DNA from: Mesostigma viride
Lineage: Eukaryota; Streptophyta; Mesostigmatophyceae; Mesostigmatales; Mesostigmataceae
Reading direction: 5' to 3'
Length of the DNA stretch: 64,000 nucleotides
NCBI GenBank assembly: GCA_009746045.1
Contig: RPFO01000072.1
Coordinates: 4,466,245-4,530,244 of the forward strand
In this document: piece after piece, positions 18,644 to 30,977 of the stretch
How positions within the stretch are numbered: the stretch's first letter is position 1
How the letters are laid out: each line of letters opens with the position of its first letter
Translations under genes and position numbers: made by a program
Notes under the pieces: model-generated
The model's input: the letters and a program-made list of their open reading frames with translations, nothing else
The model's database searches: none
Told to the model about the DNA's origin: nothing

Positions 18644-20320
18644 ATGTCGTTTGATTATGGTATTTGTCCTGCTTTGATTCGCAAGAAGCGCAAACCGGCA
18701 AGGACAGCGCCGTCAATCACGTTAACAACTACACACGGACTGTATCCTAGCGCGGTACCGATTACAATGACAGCAGCATTCAGCGAAACAGTCACCGGGT
18801 TCACCTTGGGTGATATCGTTGTCATAAATGGTACTGCATCTGGTTTAACGGGTAGCGGCGCCTCTTACACATTCTCTGTGACTCCAGCTGTAGCTTATTC
18901 ACTGACAACAGTCACTGTTGGAGGGAACGCAGCAAGCAGCGTGCTAGGAACCGGCAACACCGCAGCAACTCCGTTAGTCTTCACGTATTCGCCACCTCCA
19001 ACGGTAACCCTCGCGACGACCGCGGGCTTGACGCCATCCTCATCACCCGTGGACGTGACAGCCACGTTCAGCAGGTCGGTGACGGGGTTCGCGTTGGGCG
19101 ATATCACCGTGACCAACGGGACCGCCGCCAACCTGACCGGAAGTGGGGCGTCGTACGCCTTCCAAGTGACGCCAACCATCCCAACACGAACGTTCAGCGT
19201 GGGCGCGGGCACTGTTGTGGACGCATCGACAGGGAACGCCAACGCGGCCTCTAACACACTGTCGTTCACGTACTCGGCAAATCCGTCGGTGACTCTTGCG
19301 TCCGGAACCCGACGGGTGCCATTTACCCAGTCACGGCCACTTTTAGCACGTCGGTCCGGGTTCGCATTGGGCGACATCGCCGTGACCAACGGAACCGCGT
19401 CCAACTTGCTGGGAAGTGGCGCCACGTACACATTCGATGTGACCCTACCATGTCGGACTTGACGACGGTAAGCGTGGGCGCGGGCACCGTGACGAGCGCA
19501 ACGTCAGGGCTTGGAAACACAGCATCCAACACGCTGTCATTCACGTACTATTACAACCCGGCAACAGACCCCACTGTTCGCGTGGTACGATCCGTCCGAC
19601 AGCGCCACGGTGTTCAGCGACACGACGGGGACTGCCGTCCATAGCGCAGCGAACGGGAATGTGATGCGGATGAACGACAAGGGGCCGAACGGGTACCACA
19701 TGACTCAGGACACTTCCGCCAAATGTCCGACGTTGGCAACGACGGAACTGAACTCGAAACAATCCCTTCGCTTTATCAACTCGCGCGCGGGCTACTTAAC
19801 GTCCGCAAGCACCTTTTGGGGGGCGATCGGGACCAACACGAGCATCCTCCTAGTCGCCAAACAGCTAACGACTGCGACGTATCCAGTAGTAGGGGGGTAT
19901 ACGGGTGTCAGAGGGTATATGCTTGGGTCGTCAAATAACAATAGTTATGTAGTAGTGTACCATCCAGATGTACAGGCCGTTGCCATCTTCCCTCCCAATA
20001 ATGTATACGAACTCGTGTGCACCAGGGCGGAATTCTTCGACAACGTACCACACGTCATGGCGATTTCATGCAACAGCAGCACAAATGAGTTTGTCACCCG
20101 CTTCGATGGAAGAGCTGGTTATAATAGAATTGGATCGGACCCTACGACTGGTTCAGGAAATCTCTCTATCGGAGGAGAATCGAGCAACGCAAGTCGTGCC
20201 TTCGATGGGTGGATTGGCGAGATCCTAATCTACAACACCGCCAAAACGTCAGCGGAGCTTGAACGGATCCGCGGGTACCTCGTGGCCAAGTGGGGCACTC
20301 CCGCCACCATCCCAGCGTAG
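18644..20320 (+). CDS. Ig-like repeat / LamG lectin adhesin (copy 1, frameshifted)
   Basis: About 560 codons, ATG at 18644 (MSFDYGICPALIRKKRKPAR). Three bacterial Ig-like repeats, each with a block of the form TGFALGDITVTNGTA followed by LTGSGASY, then a C-terminal concanavalin-like (LamG) domain opening FAWYDPSDSATVF and closing FDGWIGEILIYNTAKTSAEL. This architecture is typical of phage and bacterial surface adhesins and suggests a host-attachment fibre acquired by transfer. The frame is broken at about 19180-19200, 19300-19370 and 19440, where this copy differs from copy 3 (32868-34557), which is open throughout that region. No signal peptide. Confidence 0.7.
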
Positions 20321-20353
20321 AAACTATTATCTCTTCCAATTTGTAATAAAGCA

Positions 20354-20861
20354 ATGGAATACCCACCTATTATCAAATAGTGCTTGATTCCAATGCCTCT
20401 GAAAACGTGATTGACTCCACCACCGGGTTACGTCAATTTAGAATCAAACCAGACCCGAGGGCGCCCATCATTGACAGTACATGGCGTGGTGGTGTGCATT
20501 ATGCCTACGTTGACGCAGTACCTTTTGATGAGGACCATGCTATTGTCGGGCTTGTTTCCCCGAGTTTCTCCGGTGGTGAGCATAACCAACAGGATTGCAT
20601 TGTTTTATGCACAGAGACTGTCAATGCTGGATCAGACGGGGACATCTTTCTTACGCCATGATCAACGAACACGCGTTTTTTAACTTAAAGAACCCACACC
20701 TGTTCAGAAACGGAGGACATATTACGGTAGGAGCGTCGTACATTGACAGACTTGACGGAAACGAGAATCAATTCCCCCCGTTGCAGACGAATGGTTTTTT
20801 GTGCATCCTACGTTTTGAAAACATTCGCGGGTTCAATAAGTGCAATTGTCATGGCAAGTAA
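20354..20861 (+). CDS. Unknown viral protein, ~168 aa (copy 1, frameshifted)
   Basis: Starts ATGGAATACC and ends with TAA at 20859-20861 (C-terminal block QFPPLQTNGFLCILRFENIR). Compared with copy 3 it lacks one C at about 20364 and one T at about 20648, both in homopolymers, so the frame is split. Beta-rich composition with no recognised domain; its place after the adhesin suggests a minor structural protein. The stop overlaps the next start by 11 nt. Confidence 0.5.
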
Positions 20862-21054
20862 TTTCTACGAATTATATATGGGTGGTTGCTTCAGAAAATT
20901 CACTCTCGTGGACACTCTAGAATCTTCGTTCAGGCGCTTGACAAGTGACCCAGTTGATTACTCGCACGCTTACGAGTCTTTTTACCTAAATTCACGTCCC
21001 AGAACTCGCCACGTGGTAGAGGCCACCTTAGACTTGCATCGCTCCGAAATTTAG
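20851..21054 (+). CDS. 67-aa viral protein (copy 1)
   Basis: ATG at 20851 overlaps the previous stop (ATGGCAAGTAA), the same arrangement as between the penton and the Ala/Gly-rich protein. Sequence begins MASNFYELYMGGCFRKF and ends HRSEI. In copy 3 one T is missing in the TTATATAT run, closing that frame early. No family recognised. Confidence 0.45.
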   Translation: MASNFYELYMGGCFRKFTLVDTLESSFRRLTSDPVDYSHAYESFYLNSRPRTRHVVEATLDLHRSEI

Positions 21055-21204
21055 CCAAGTTCGACACTTGTACAAGTCCAGCCACCTTCGCGTCCTGTCC
21101 AGGCCGTGCCAGCAGACGTAACGGACCTTGGCACATTGTGCACAAATAGGCAAAATCACGTGCAAGTCACGCATCTCACGTTGCCAAGCTCTCTGCCGGT
21201 AGCC

Positions 21205-21780
21205 ATGGCTTCCCGAAACGCAGGGCCTTGCGAGAAGGCGTTGGCAATGCTTGGAAAAATCCTCGATAGGTCTCGAGGACGGCCAGACAAAGATATCTGA
21301 CCAGCTCGCACACCTGACGCACAAGGTCTCCCTTCTTTCCGGAAACGAAGGTGCTGTTGGAGGCACCGGACCTACCTGCGAGGTCTTCAAGATTCACGAC
21401 GCCGGATATGACGATGTCGACCGCAAGACGCCAAAAATTTGCGTCGAGTGGGTCTACGAGAGGAACGCGGCAAGGCCGAGGAAGGTCGAGGACCGTTGCG
21501 AGTGGATTCGCCTCGACCAAGCCGACGGATGCGTTAAGATGGTTGACGAATTCGTCGAATGGCTTCTCCAAGTCCAAGCGCCAGCCAGGCATTGCCCCCG
21601 TTACCCTCTACAAGGCATGGGAGGAGGCAAAGAAGGGTTTCGAGGACGCAAAGACCGCCACTTCCAATGGCAGGAAGAGGAGCCGCGAGGAAGCGTCAAG
21701 CTCCCACGCCATGGCGACAAGGAAGAACCCGCTCGAACGTTGTGAAGAGCCAGACTGGACACTCCAAGGACAAGGAGTAG
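21205..21780 (+). CDS. Charged helical viral protein (copy 1, frameshifted)
   Basis: Equivalent of the intact 190-aa ORF at 35442-36014. Here an extra A near 21270 and further indels near 21560 and after 21700 break it. The protein starts MASRNAGPCEKALAMLGKIL, is rich in Lys, Asp and Glu, and has helical segments. Last gene of the arm. Indel density rises from about 21.7 kb towards the noisy block that follows. Confidence 0.45.
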
Positions 21781-22051
21781 ATTGTCGTCTTGTTGACGAC
21801 GGCAACGAGCTTGCCATTTCGCTCTTGTCGAGCTGATAACGAATGTAGAACGTGTTATATTTTTAATGAATTCGTTTATGCAGTATAAACGCGTCAATGT
21901 ATGCTGAAAACAATTTTCATTTCGTCTCGAAATTGCAGTTCTAACTGGGTTTAAAAATCCAGAGTAAACCTCTCATGCATCGACGCATCGTATGGGATTC
22001 TTGCATAGGTCGTCCGAGTTTCCAGAGGTTACACAGAGTAATAAACCCCTA
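21781..22051. other. AT-rich right-end spacer of the virus (copy 1)
   Basis: Non-coding stretch between the last viral gene and the TIR, matching 36015-36287 with several indels. It has AT-rich blocks and one TAAACCC-like unit next to the TIR. No gene seen. Confidence 0.6.
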
Positions 22052-22520
22052 ACACTCTGGCACACCCGCGTCGCCGGCCCCTCGCCGGGCGCCAACTCCC
22101 ACGCCACTGCTCGACCCTCCAGCACCTTACTAAAATTTACTAAGCTAACTACGGGTTTTGGGTTTTCTGCGGGAAATTATGCAAGCCTGTGCATGCACTC
22201 TCACTCACATCGAATAAAACCCCATTTCCAACTGAAAAATATCAATTTAGTAGTAAATATAGTTTCCCACGAGAAAACACAGCAAGCCCTCACACCATCA
22301 CCACCACCTGCAGTCCCGCCACTGCTTGGCAGTCCGCGCCCCCCGCTGCACCCCCGCTGGCCGGCCCCCATGGCCTTTCCCGTGGGAGATGGATTATTTG
22401 GTCATTTTTGCCAGTGGGAAACTACGTTTTCATAACCATTTGTCGTGGGAGACTATATTTACTAAGTTTTTTGGGGGTTTCTTTTTTTTGGGAAATTCAG
22501 GTGTGTTTTTGGTGGTGCAC
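22052..22520. repeat. Internal truncated TIR fragment
   Basis: Matches the inner 470 bp of the right TIR (36288-36754) in the same orientation, then stops within the loop of the TIR hairpin (GGTGGTGCAC). The next base begins a copy of the zinc-finger gene interior (22521 equals 15536). The telomere-type repeats and outer 600 bp of the TIR are absent. Confidence 0.9.
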
Positions 22521-25500
22521 TGTAAGAGCACGTTCGCAAACGAAAAAAACCTCCTGCTGCATCTCAGGAGGGTCCACAAACACGGTCGTGGGAATTCCAA
22601 AGAAGGCGCTGAAAAAAAATCTCACAGAAGAGTAAACATGAGCAGCCGCTGTTCACTGACGCCGAGATGCTCGAATCTCTCAATGATGACCCTCCATCCA
22701 AATGTCCGCGAGAGTTCATTGAGGCAGCCAATGCTTACTGTAGAAGAAGCCACTCACAGGGAAGACAGGCGCGCCATTAAAAAAGCATCGGCGAAATTGA
22801 GGAGGGCGTCGTTAAGGTTTTGGGGACAAACGAAAATTACTTCTGAGCTATTGTCAGAAGAAGTGGCCGGATGAAAAGAGTTCATCAGGAAACGCTGACA
22901 CTCACTCTCGCACGGAGGAAACCGAACTCGCGGGACGCTAGTGGATCCGGTATGGGACATCCGCGGTGGCTCCTTGACGATTATCACGACGTCGGGCTTA
23001 CCCTCATGACCATCCCGTTTGAACAAACTCACATCAGCGAAGGAAACCGATACTTCACTGTGCGTTTGTCTGGCAGCGAGTCCCCTACGAAATGACCTTG
23101 CCGCTCGGTTCGTACACGACTATCGAAACCGAAAAAACATAGAGGACTTTTGAATGGCGGTAGATCCTTGTTCTCGGTCACGTACAACAGGGCGACTAGT
23201 CTTTTACCTGACAAATAGCCACCGAGTCTCCTGTCGCGGTGGATGAGCCACGGGCCGGTGTTTGGGGCTCATGGAAGATCATATCCTTTCACAGGTGTGC
23301 CTCGCTAGCAACCGGCCAGCAACGGAGGGAGACTGAGAATGGTGTATGTATACAGCGACATCGTTCGAGGAAACGTGATATCATCGTCGACAGGCACGGG
23401 ATGGATGAGGCTTCTTGGCCGTCTTCCCAACATTCGCAGTTCTTAGAACCCTGTTTTTGGCAGGCAGCGACCCTTTGTGGCAGCATCTCAGGACTCTCCA
23501 GCAACATCCACGATCCGACTGCTCGACGAGGACGACGCTCCTATAACTGTCTACTCGGATTGGGCTTCAGCTCTCCTTCCGCACAACCAGCTCAGAACGG
23601 CGATGGGAATAGAGGCGAGGAAGTCGGAGAGTTTTGAAAGTATATGCCCTTTACAGGACCGTCCAGCCACAAACCAGATTTATTTCTCAGCCCATCTAGT
23701 ACTCGAGGACGATGAAAGTTAATTTTGGAGCAATCGGAAACGTGGCTAGACGCGTGGGAGAGTTTGCGGCAACGCTATCGAAAGGGTCGGCGACGGGGCG
23801 GCCATCGGTCAAGCTGTCAAGAACGCGGGGCACGTCCGGCAGAGTCATCTCAAAAATTGCGCGAGCGGGGCGCGGGCTGCCAAACAGGGCGCGGCATTGT
23901 CGATTCTCCCGCTCGGACATCCCACTCCAAATGATCGCGAAGAGTACGCTCTTCGGAGAAGCGTACATCGGTCGCAACACTGGTCTGAGCGCCTTGTCCA
24001 ACCTCGAAAGAGAGTGTTGATTGGAGGGAAGGTAAAATCCATACTCGGCCAGCTTCTTCAGTAAAAATATCTCATCGAATGTATATCACTATCTATGGCT
24101 TCGGACAATTCCTTGGTAGCTCGCGCGTTGCTACCCAACCCATGCACTACCTCGTTGAAGGCGCTGGGTCGAGCACACGACCTCAACGGTCCATCTCAGC
24201 ACCTCTCGCAAAGCGACGGCATCAACAAGGGTCGTGTCGCGGCGTCCGCCTCCCCAGTCCGGGTTCGTGGGAAACTTGCACTGCCTTCGCAATGTTTTTC
24301 CACGGGACCCCACCGACCCACGGGGGAGTTCGCAAAGTTCCCGCCGTAACACGTCCTCCATATAGGCCCTCGAGGTACTGGCAGGAGGTCAGACGCGTCG
24401 GACAGCATCAACCGACTACTCCCAGCTGATCCATACCGCTGCTCTCCGGTGCCGAGCGGGGTTCGAGTCACAATCTCGCCAGGCTTCCCGCTGGTTGCTC
24501 GAAGAATAACAAATCAGTCATTGCTGATGCGCTGGCGCTTCACAAACAAGGTGAAGGCAAACACCGCAGTGGGGCGTCATTGACCACTTTTCGTGGGATT
24601 CCTGAGTGCGAGTCTCGGGACGTCGGATTCTGAGTCTCTTACCCCCCCATCGGTCACGAATCACACTCATGGACGGAGGGTTGGATGCTTCCGTACGCGT
24701 AGGCGCAGAAGCAGCTGACTGCTGGTTGGATCGTGGCCGTTGACGCAGGAGACGGGGTGTGGTGTTCGATGAGCAACATCCACTTGTGCTACGGAATCAC
24801 GTAAGGTTCCAAGAAGATTCGTATGGGCCAGAATTTTTCTCGTCCAGGCTTGCCGAGGTGGCTGAACCTCTTTCCCTCAAGTTGGCGGACGTGGCAGTCC
24901 ATCCAAACAGTCGCTCGGGACTCGACTCCTATGCCATCAAGGCGTCGCTGTCTTCGCGTCCGCCAGCAAACTCTGAGTCTGATTCACGTTGCTGCCGCAC
25001 GCGCGGAACGTGACCAACGCATCTGGCAAATACGATGTTCAATCACATCGGCGGATGTTATGACTCCCTCCACATACGACAGTCTCAACGGAATCCAAAC
25101 CTAGCGCCTGGATACCGTACGAACGCAAACGAGGCGTGGATCCAATCTGTTGTCCGCGTTCGGTGTTACCAGGGGAATGTCTTGTCCTGTCCGCGGAGGC
25201 TATGACTCCTACCACGTGGCAAAACAACAACTTCACCATGGTGTCACCTTAATATTGCCGTGTGCCGGTCCAGGTACTATGAGCGGCCTTGACCTCTGGT
25301 GGCACGGCAATCGGGTGGTCACGCTGCGAGTCAGAAGGCGAGCACGGACTTAGCCTATTTCCTACATCTTCACGGAATGCGAGATCAAAGATGGACCATC
25401 GCTGCAGGCAGCAGGCAGCCGTGGTACCTCTAAAAAATATTATGTGTCTAGTGACAAACGATGGACTACTTTCGAGACCCAGCATACAGCTAATCCGTTT

Positions 25501-27255
25501 ACACAGGTTGAAGTCGTGATCTTCTGACATTCCAGAAATGGCAGTCTTGGTTTGTACCATGACTAATGCCAGCTAGACGAGCATTGCCCTTCTCCCCACC
25601 TTCAATACCGCTCCAAACTCTAAAAATAGTGTGACAATGTATTATATTAGGCTCCATGTCGTTTGATTATGGTAATTTGTCTTGCTTTGATTCGCGCAAG
25701 AAGCGCAAACCAGTAATAATAGCGCCGTCAACCACGCTCACAACCACACATTGGAACTGTACCTAGGCCCCGGGAAAGATCATGGGCGAGCCAGGGACGG
25801 TACCAATTACATGACACAACTTCAGCAAAACAGTCACTGGGCTTCACCTATGGGTGATATCGTTGTCATAAATGGTACTGAATCTGGTCTTAACGTGGTA
25901 GCTCGGCCCTTACACTCTCTGTGACTCCAGTGAGCTTATTCACTGCCAACAGTCACTGGTGGAGGGACGCAGCAAGTAGCGTGCTGAGGGAACCGGCATA
26001 CACCGACCAGACACACTCCCGTTAGTCTTCACGCTATTCGCACATCTGCCAACGTAACCCTGCGACGCCGCGGGCTTGAGCGCATCACTCATCACCTGGA
26101 CGTGACAGCACGTTCAGCAGGTCCGGTGACGGGAGGTTCGCCGTTGCGGCGATTCACCGTGACCAACGGGGACCGCCGCGACCTAGGGGCATGGCGGGGC
26201 GTGCGTACTCCTACCAGGTGACGCCCACGACCTCCAAACACCGCCACGTCATCAGGTGTGGGCGCGGGCACTGTCCTAGACGCATCGACAGGGAACGCCA
26301 CGTCGGCCATCTAACGCGCTGTCGTCACATACTCGGCAAATCCCGACGGTGACTCTTGGTCCGGAATACCCAAATGGTGGGCCATTTATTACCGCAGTGA
26401 CGGCACACCTTTGCAACGTCGGTTTACCGGGTCTCATTCGTTGGGCGGACACATCGCCGCTCACCACGGAACCGCGTCCACTTGCTTGGGAAGTGGCGCC
26501 ACGTACTAACATTTTATGTAACCCCTACCGATTTCGGACTTGTGACGACGGTAGCGTGGTGCGCAGGTGCCGTGACGAGCGCAGACGTCAGGGCTTGGAA
26601 CACGCAGCCGACGACGCTCGTCAAGCATCTGAACTGTCATGGTCCGTCGTATTACAACCCGCAACAGACCCCGCACGTTGCGTTGTCGGTGGTCGATGCC
26701 GTACGACAGTGCGCACGCGTGCTGCTCAGCGGCACTGGACGATGAGCACTGCCCGTCAATAGCGCGAGCAACTTGTCGTTCGAATTGTAATGCGGCCCAT
26801 TACTTGACAGGCGACGACACAATCGGCAGCCGTTACGGAACGGGTACTTTTGCGAATTTCCGACCAAAAGTGAGTGCCCGTACGAGTCGATTGGCACTGA
26901 CGGAACTGTAAACCCTCCCGTGAAAACAATGCCCTTCCCTCTTATCAAGTTGGAGAGCGCGGAGCACTTTACATCCGCGAAGCACCTTTTTGGGGTCGAT
27001 CGGGACCATACGAGCATCCCTCCTATCGCCAAAACAGTAACGACTTTCGACGTTCTCAGTAGTAGGGGGTATACGGGTGTCAGAGGGCTTATGCTTGGTA
27101 CGTCAAATAACATACATTGATTAGTCTACCACCAGATTACTAGGCCGTTGTCCATCTTCCCTCCAATAATGTATACGAACTCGGTGCACCAGGGCGAATT
27201 TCCGCAAGCTACCACACTCTGCGATTATGCATACAGCGCCAATGGTTTGTCCCCG
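22521..27255 (+). pseudogene. Copy 2 of the viral right arm, partial and indel-ridden
   Basis: Collinear with copy 1 from 15536 (inside the zinc-finger gene) to about 20060 (inside the LamG domain). Segments in order: zinc-finger tail 22521-22635, small gene and penton 22638-23722, amphipathic protein 23712-24063, major capsid protein 24080-25433, the 56-aa gene about 25461-25625, adhesin 25655-27255. Single-base insertions and deletions occur every few tens of bases, so no gene is readable. Differences are mostly short indels with few clean substitutions, the profile of an unpolished long read, although real decay cannot be excluded. Divergence increases towards the right end. Confidence 0.85.
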
Positions 27256-27268
27256 TTCCATGAAGAGA

Positions 27269-29347
27269 GCGTTTCAAAAATGAGCCAACTGCACTCCGGC
27301 ATCCGGACACCAAGTTCCTACATTTCATATCTAAATCCTGTAAAAATCGCGATCAACGGCGTCTACGCGGACCATGATGTGGGGTGGGGAAAGTCGTTGC
27401 CTCCTCTCACCGGTTTTCATCTGTTGGCGAACGGAGTATCTCAAGGGGCCTTGGATGGGACGTTGAAGACAACGACGTTTCAAAATCCATCCGAAGGCGA
27501 TGATGTAGAACTCAGATACAGGATCGTAACCGTAAAGGACTCGCCAAACCTGTCAGGAGAGACCGTGGAGATAGACGGCCCCGCTACGACGCTCCATTCT
27601 CTAGAATCATTCTCGCGCCACTCCGTGACCACGCTGCAAGCAGAAGCTTCGAAATACTACTTTGAAGGGTCTCCCGAAAAATTCTTTTTTGTAAAAACAG
27701 CCACTCCGGCACCAAGCAAATGTGTTGTTTTTTCAGAGCAGCTCATCGACGGCCCATTTCTATTGTGTTTTCGGCTATATTTGGGCAGCAACGATGCTTT
27801 CGTCTCGTTTGCAGAAAATACTATGTCTTTGACGAATAAATATCACCCGGCCACGACAGATGCCCATCAGAATTGGAGAAATGCGGCTACGACGCATTGG
27901 GGTATGCTGGGTATCAATCTGCACCATAGTGACTATGCACTCGACCTGTTTGACAATCTGAAGTCGAAGGTTCGATACACGTTAAACTCATCATGGAGAC
28001 AACAAAACAGCTACTGGGTGGCATTTCGAAGAAAATCGGATGGGAAGGTGGAGCGTTATATATCCAAAACAACTCCTCAAGAACTTAGTGACATGACTAA
28101 AATCTCAAACTCGTCCGGTATATTTACAACCACTCCTACAGACATTCTTGACCCGTACATTCCGATGCCCCTCCGACCAGTCTTCCACTTGAGCGGAGAG
28201 TACCACGGCGCGTATGTCTGGCCAATCAAAGATGACCTACAAGACATAGAGTTCGACTCTCTAAAAACCAACAACCCATCCGGATCGTACACAGCCGTCG
28301 GAGACGTGTTGGAGCTGCGTCACAGGTCCACCTCGTCGAGGAATTGTAGCATTTTTGGCAAATATAGCGTCACAAAACCCGTACCGGGTGTGGCGGATAC
28401 TTGGTTTAAGGAGCTAACACTCACGAATGAGAGTGTCATCCGCACGGTTGTTAAGTGTCCCGATGTTCAATACGGCGTGCAAATGAACCAATATACTGCC
28501 AAAATATATGGGATTCTACCAGCTCGTCAGTCGGTAAGGAAGTTTTATGTAAGACTTGGATTTTCAAACACCAAGTTGAGCAATGATCCGTTGCTTATCA
28601 GCGTAGTCGTTGGAGAAGCGTGGACTGGCGGTTTTTCTACAACGACAATATCAAAATCCTCGTCGTACGTTGACATAACCTGTGATCATATTTCACTGGT
28701 TGATCCTCCAGTTACTGGTATGATCCATTTGGCGACCGTGACGTTCCAGGTATTAGATCCAACAGTATCTGGCCCGAGCCCGCTTTTATTTGCTTCTAGC
28801 CTAAGCTACTATTATGGTTCAAGCCTGTCGTCAATTGGCGGCAATCACGGGATGGACGTGGCCCTGTATGAAGATGTCCGAGAAACTAGGCGTATATCGC
28901 ACACGATATTGGAAGCAGATTCTTTGGTCGGTCTGAGGCAGCCCATATACGACTACCCGCTTCCGCAATTTTGGCACGGCGCCCCTGTGGCCGTGATGTC
29001 TTTCCACGACCCGGCCACACAATCGGAACTAACTCTTCCGACCGCGTTGACCAATATCCTTGTCAGGTTAACATTTGATAACAACCCACCAACGATTCTC
29101 GACATATCAAACCCATATCGCTTAACGGCTAGCGGCCTGTCCGTCTGGCCGGTAAACGTTATAATTGGCAGCAACTGGAATGTTGTTTCAGGATACGAGG
29201 AGGATGACGGGGTGTTTGAAATCGCATTGCGGATTCCTCGCATCACCACTGACACGTCAACAAACATAGCTCTCTACGGCGTTTTGCAAGTCGCGCGCTG
29301 GAAAAATGGCCGTGTCGACTAACAAGACCCTCACTTGGACGTTATAA
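27269..29347 (+). pseudogene. Large virion protein, 5'-truncated (copy 3)
   Basis: Begins at the point equal to 13043 of copy 1 (about codon 411), directly after the noisy block, so it has no start of its own. Nearly identical to copy 1 thereafter. A 2-base deletion near 29271 (CATAGCTCTC against CATAGCACTCTC) shifts the last ~25 codons and gives a stop at 29322. Confidence 0.85.
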
Positions 29348-29369
29348 AAATCTATGATTATATGCAGAA

Positions 29370-29873
29370 ATGGCAAGGCGTCAGAAATCAGCACGGCGCC
29401 GTCCTTCAAGTAAAAGGGGAAAACCGAAGCGTAAGGTCGCACCCCAGTCGCAGGTGACCGCTTCATCGACCAACACCATTGTCATCCACAGCGCGCCGGT
29501 CCGAAGAGCGGTGAACAAAGGGAAGGTCGCAGAGGCGCGAGGGTTCAAGGATGCCCTTCTCATGGCGTCAGTGATGGCGAACTCTAGACCGGTCGCGTAC
29601 CCCCCATTGTCCGCGTATGCCCAACCGGCCCCTGTCGCGCCGGCTCCCGAACCGGTTGTCGTCGATGAAGCAGTGGCGGCACCCCCGGAGCCTGCGGGTG
29701 TACCTGTCGGGAAACGAGTCCAGGTGGGAGGCGCGAGGTGGAAATGCCCACAACCCGGGTGTAAGAGCACGTTCGCAAACGAAAAAAACCTCCTGCTGCA
29801 TCTCAGGAGGGTCCACAACACGGTCGTGGGAATTCCAAAAGAAGGCGCTGAAAAAAATCTCACAGAAGAGTAA
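29370..29873 (+). CDS. C2H2 zinc-finger basic protein (copy 3)
   Basis: 167 aa, identical to the protein at 15146-15649: basic N-terminus, Ala/Pro-rich linker and one C2H2 finger near the C-terminus. Followed 2 bp later by the small gene at 29876. Intact. Confidence 0.72.
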   Translation: MARRQKSARRRPSSKRGKPKRKVAPQSQVTASSTNTIVIHSAPVRRAVNKGKVAEARGFKDALLMASVMANSRPVAYPPLSAYAQPAPVAPAPEPVVVDEAVAAPPEPAGVPVGKRVQVGGARWKCPQPGCKSTFANEKNLLLHLRRVHNTVVGIPKEGAEKNLTEE

Positions 29874-29875
29874 AC

Positions 29876-30220
29876 ATGAGCAGCCCGCTGTTCACTGACG
29901 CCGAGATGCTCGAGATCTCTCAATGGATGACCCTCCATCCAAATGTCCCACGAGAGTTCATTGAGGCAGCCATGCTCTACTGTAAGAAGAAGCCACTCAC
30001 AGGGAAGACAAGGCGCGCCATGAAAAGGGCATCGGCGAAAATTGAGGAAGGCGTCGTCAAGGTTTTTGGGACAAACGAAATTACTTCTGAGCTATTGTCA
30101 GAAGAAGTGGCCGATGAAGGAGTTCATCCAGGAAACGCTGACACTCACTCTTCGCACGGAGAACCGAACTCGCGGGACGCTAGTGGATCCGGTATGGGAC
30201 ATCCCGGCGGGGCTCCTTGA
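29876..30220 (+). CDS. Small protein upstream of penton (copy 3, open)
   Basis: 114 aa (MSSPLFTDAEMLEISQWM to the TGA at 30218-30220). A Lys/Arg-rich central segment (KKKPLTGKTRRAMKRASAKI) suggests nucleic-acid contact. The last ~35 codons overlap the putative penton gene in another frame and are Gly/Ser/His-rich, so the functional C-terminus may lie earlier. The copy-1 counterpart is frameshifted at about 15764. Confidence 0.55.
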   Translation: MSSPLFTDAEMLEISQWMTLHPNVPREFIEAAMLYCKKKPLTGKTRRAMKRASAKIEEGVVKVFGTNEITSELLSEEVADEGVHPGNADTHSSHGEPNSRDASGSGMGHPGGAP

Positions 30221-30977
30221 CGATTATCACGACGTCGGGCTTACCCTCATGACCATCCCGTTTGAACAGACTCACATCAGCGAAGGAAACCGATACTTCA
30301 CTGTCCGTTTGTCTGGCAGCGAGTCCCCTACGAAGGTGACCTTGCCGCTCGGCTCGTACACGACTATCGAAAACCGAAAAAACATAGAGGAAGCTTTGAA
30401 GGCGGTAGATCCTGGGTTCTCGGTCACGTACAACAGGGCGACTAGTCTTTTTACCGTGACAAATGCCACCGAGTTCTCTGTCGCGGTGGATGAGCCCACG
30501 GGCCGGGTGTTGGGGCTCATGGAAGGATCATATCCTTTCACAGGTGTCCTCGCTAGCAACCGGCCAGCAACGAATGGGAGACTGAGAATGGTGTATGTAT
30601 ACAGCGACATCGTTCGAGGAAACGTGATATCATCGTCGACAGGCACGGGATATGGAGGCCTTTTGGCCGTCTGTCCCAACATGTCGCAGTTCTTAGAACC
30701 CATTGTTTGGCAGGCAGCGACCCCTTTGTGGCAGCATCTCAAGGACTCTCCCAGCAACATCACGATCCGACTGCTCGACGAGGACGACGCTCCTATAACT
30801 GTCTACTCGGATTGGGCTCTTCAGCTCTCCTTCCGCATAAGCCCTCAGAAGGCGATGGGAATAGAGGCGAGGAAGATCGGGAGCGTTTTGAAGTATATGG
30901 CCCTTGACAGGACCGTCCAGCCACAAACCAGATTTATTTCTCAGCCATCTAGTACTATCGAGGACGATGAAAGTTAA
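30114..30977 (+). CDS. Putative penton / minor capsid protein (copy 3)
   Basis: 287 aa, same sequence as 15888-16751 and intact. The ATG at 30114 overlaps the upstream small gene, and the TAA overlaps the next ATG. The jelly-roll interpretation rests on beta-rich composition and gene order. Confidence 0.6.
   Translation: MKEFIQETLTLTLRTENRTRGTLVDPVWDIPAGLLDDYHDVGLTLMTIPFEQTHISEGNRYFTVRLSGSESPTKVTLPLGSYTTIENRKNIEEALKAVDPGFSVTYNRATSLFTVTNATEFSVAVDEPTGRVLGLMEGSYPFTGVLASNRPATNGRLRMVYVYSDIVRGNVISSSTGTGYGGLLAVCPNMSQFLEPIVWQAATPLWQHLKDSPSNITIRLLDEDDAPITVYSDWALQLSFRISPQKAMGIEARKIGSVLKYMALDRTVQPQTRFISQPSSTIEDDES

Noticed and set aside
22521-27255. Independent, anciently diverged second virus
   Set aside because: Changes are mostly short indels against copy 1 over the same segment; a separate lineage would show codon-aware substitutions and intact frames.
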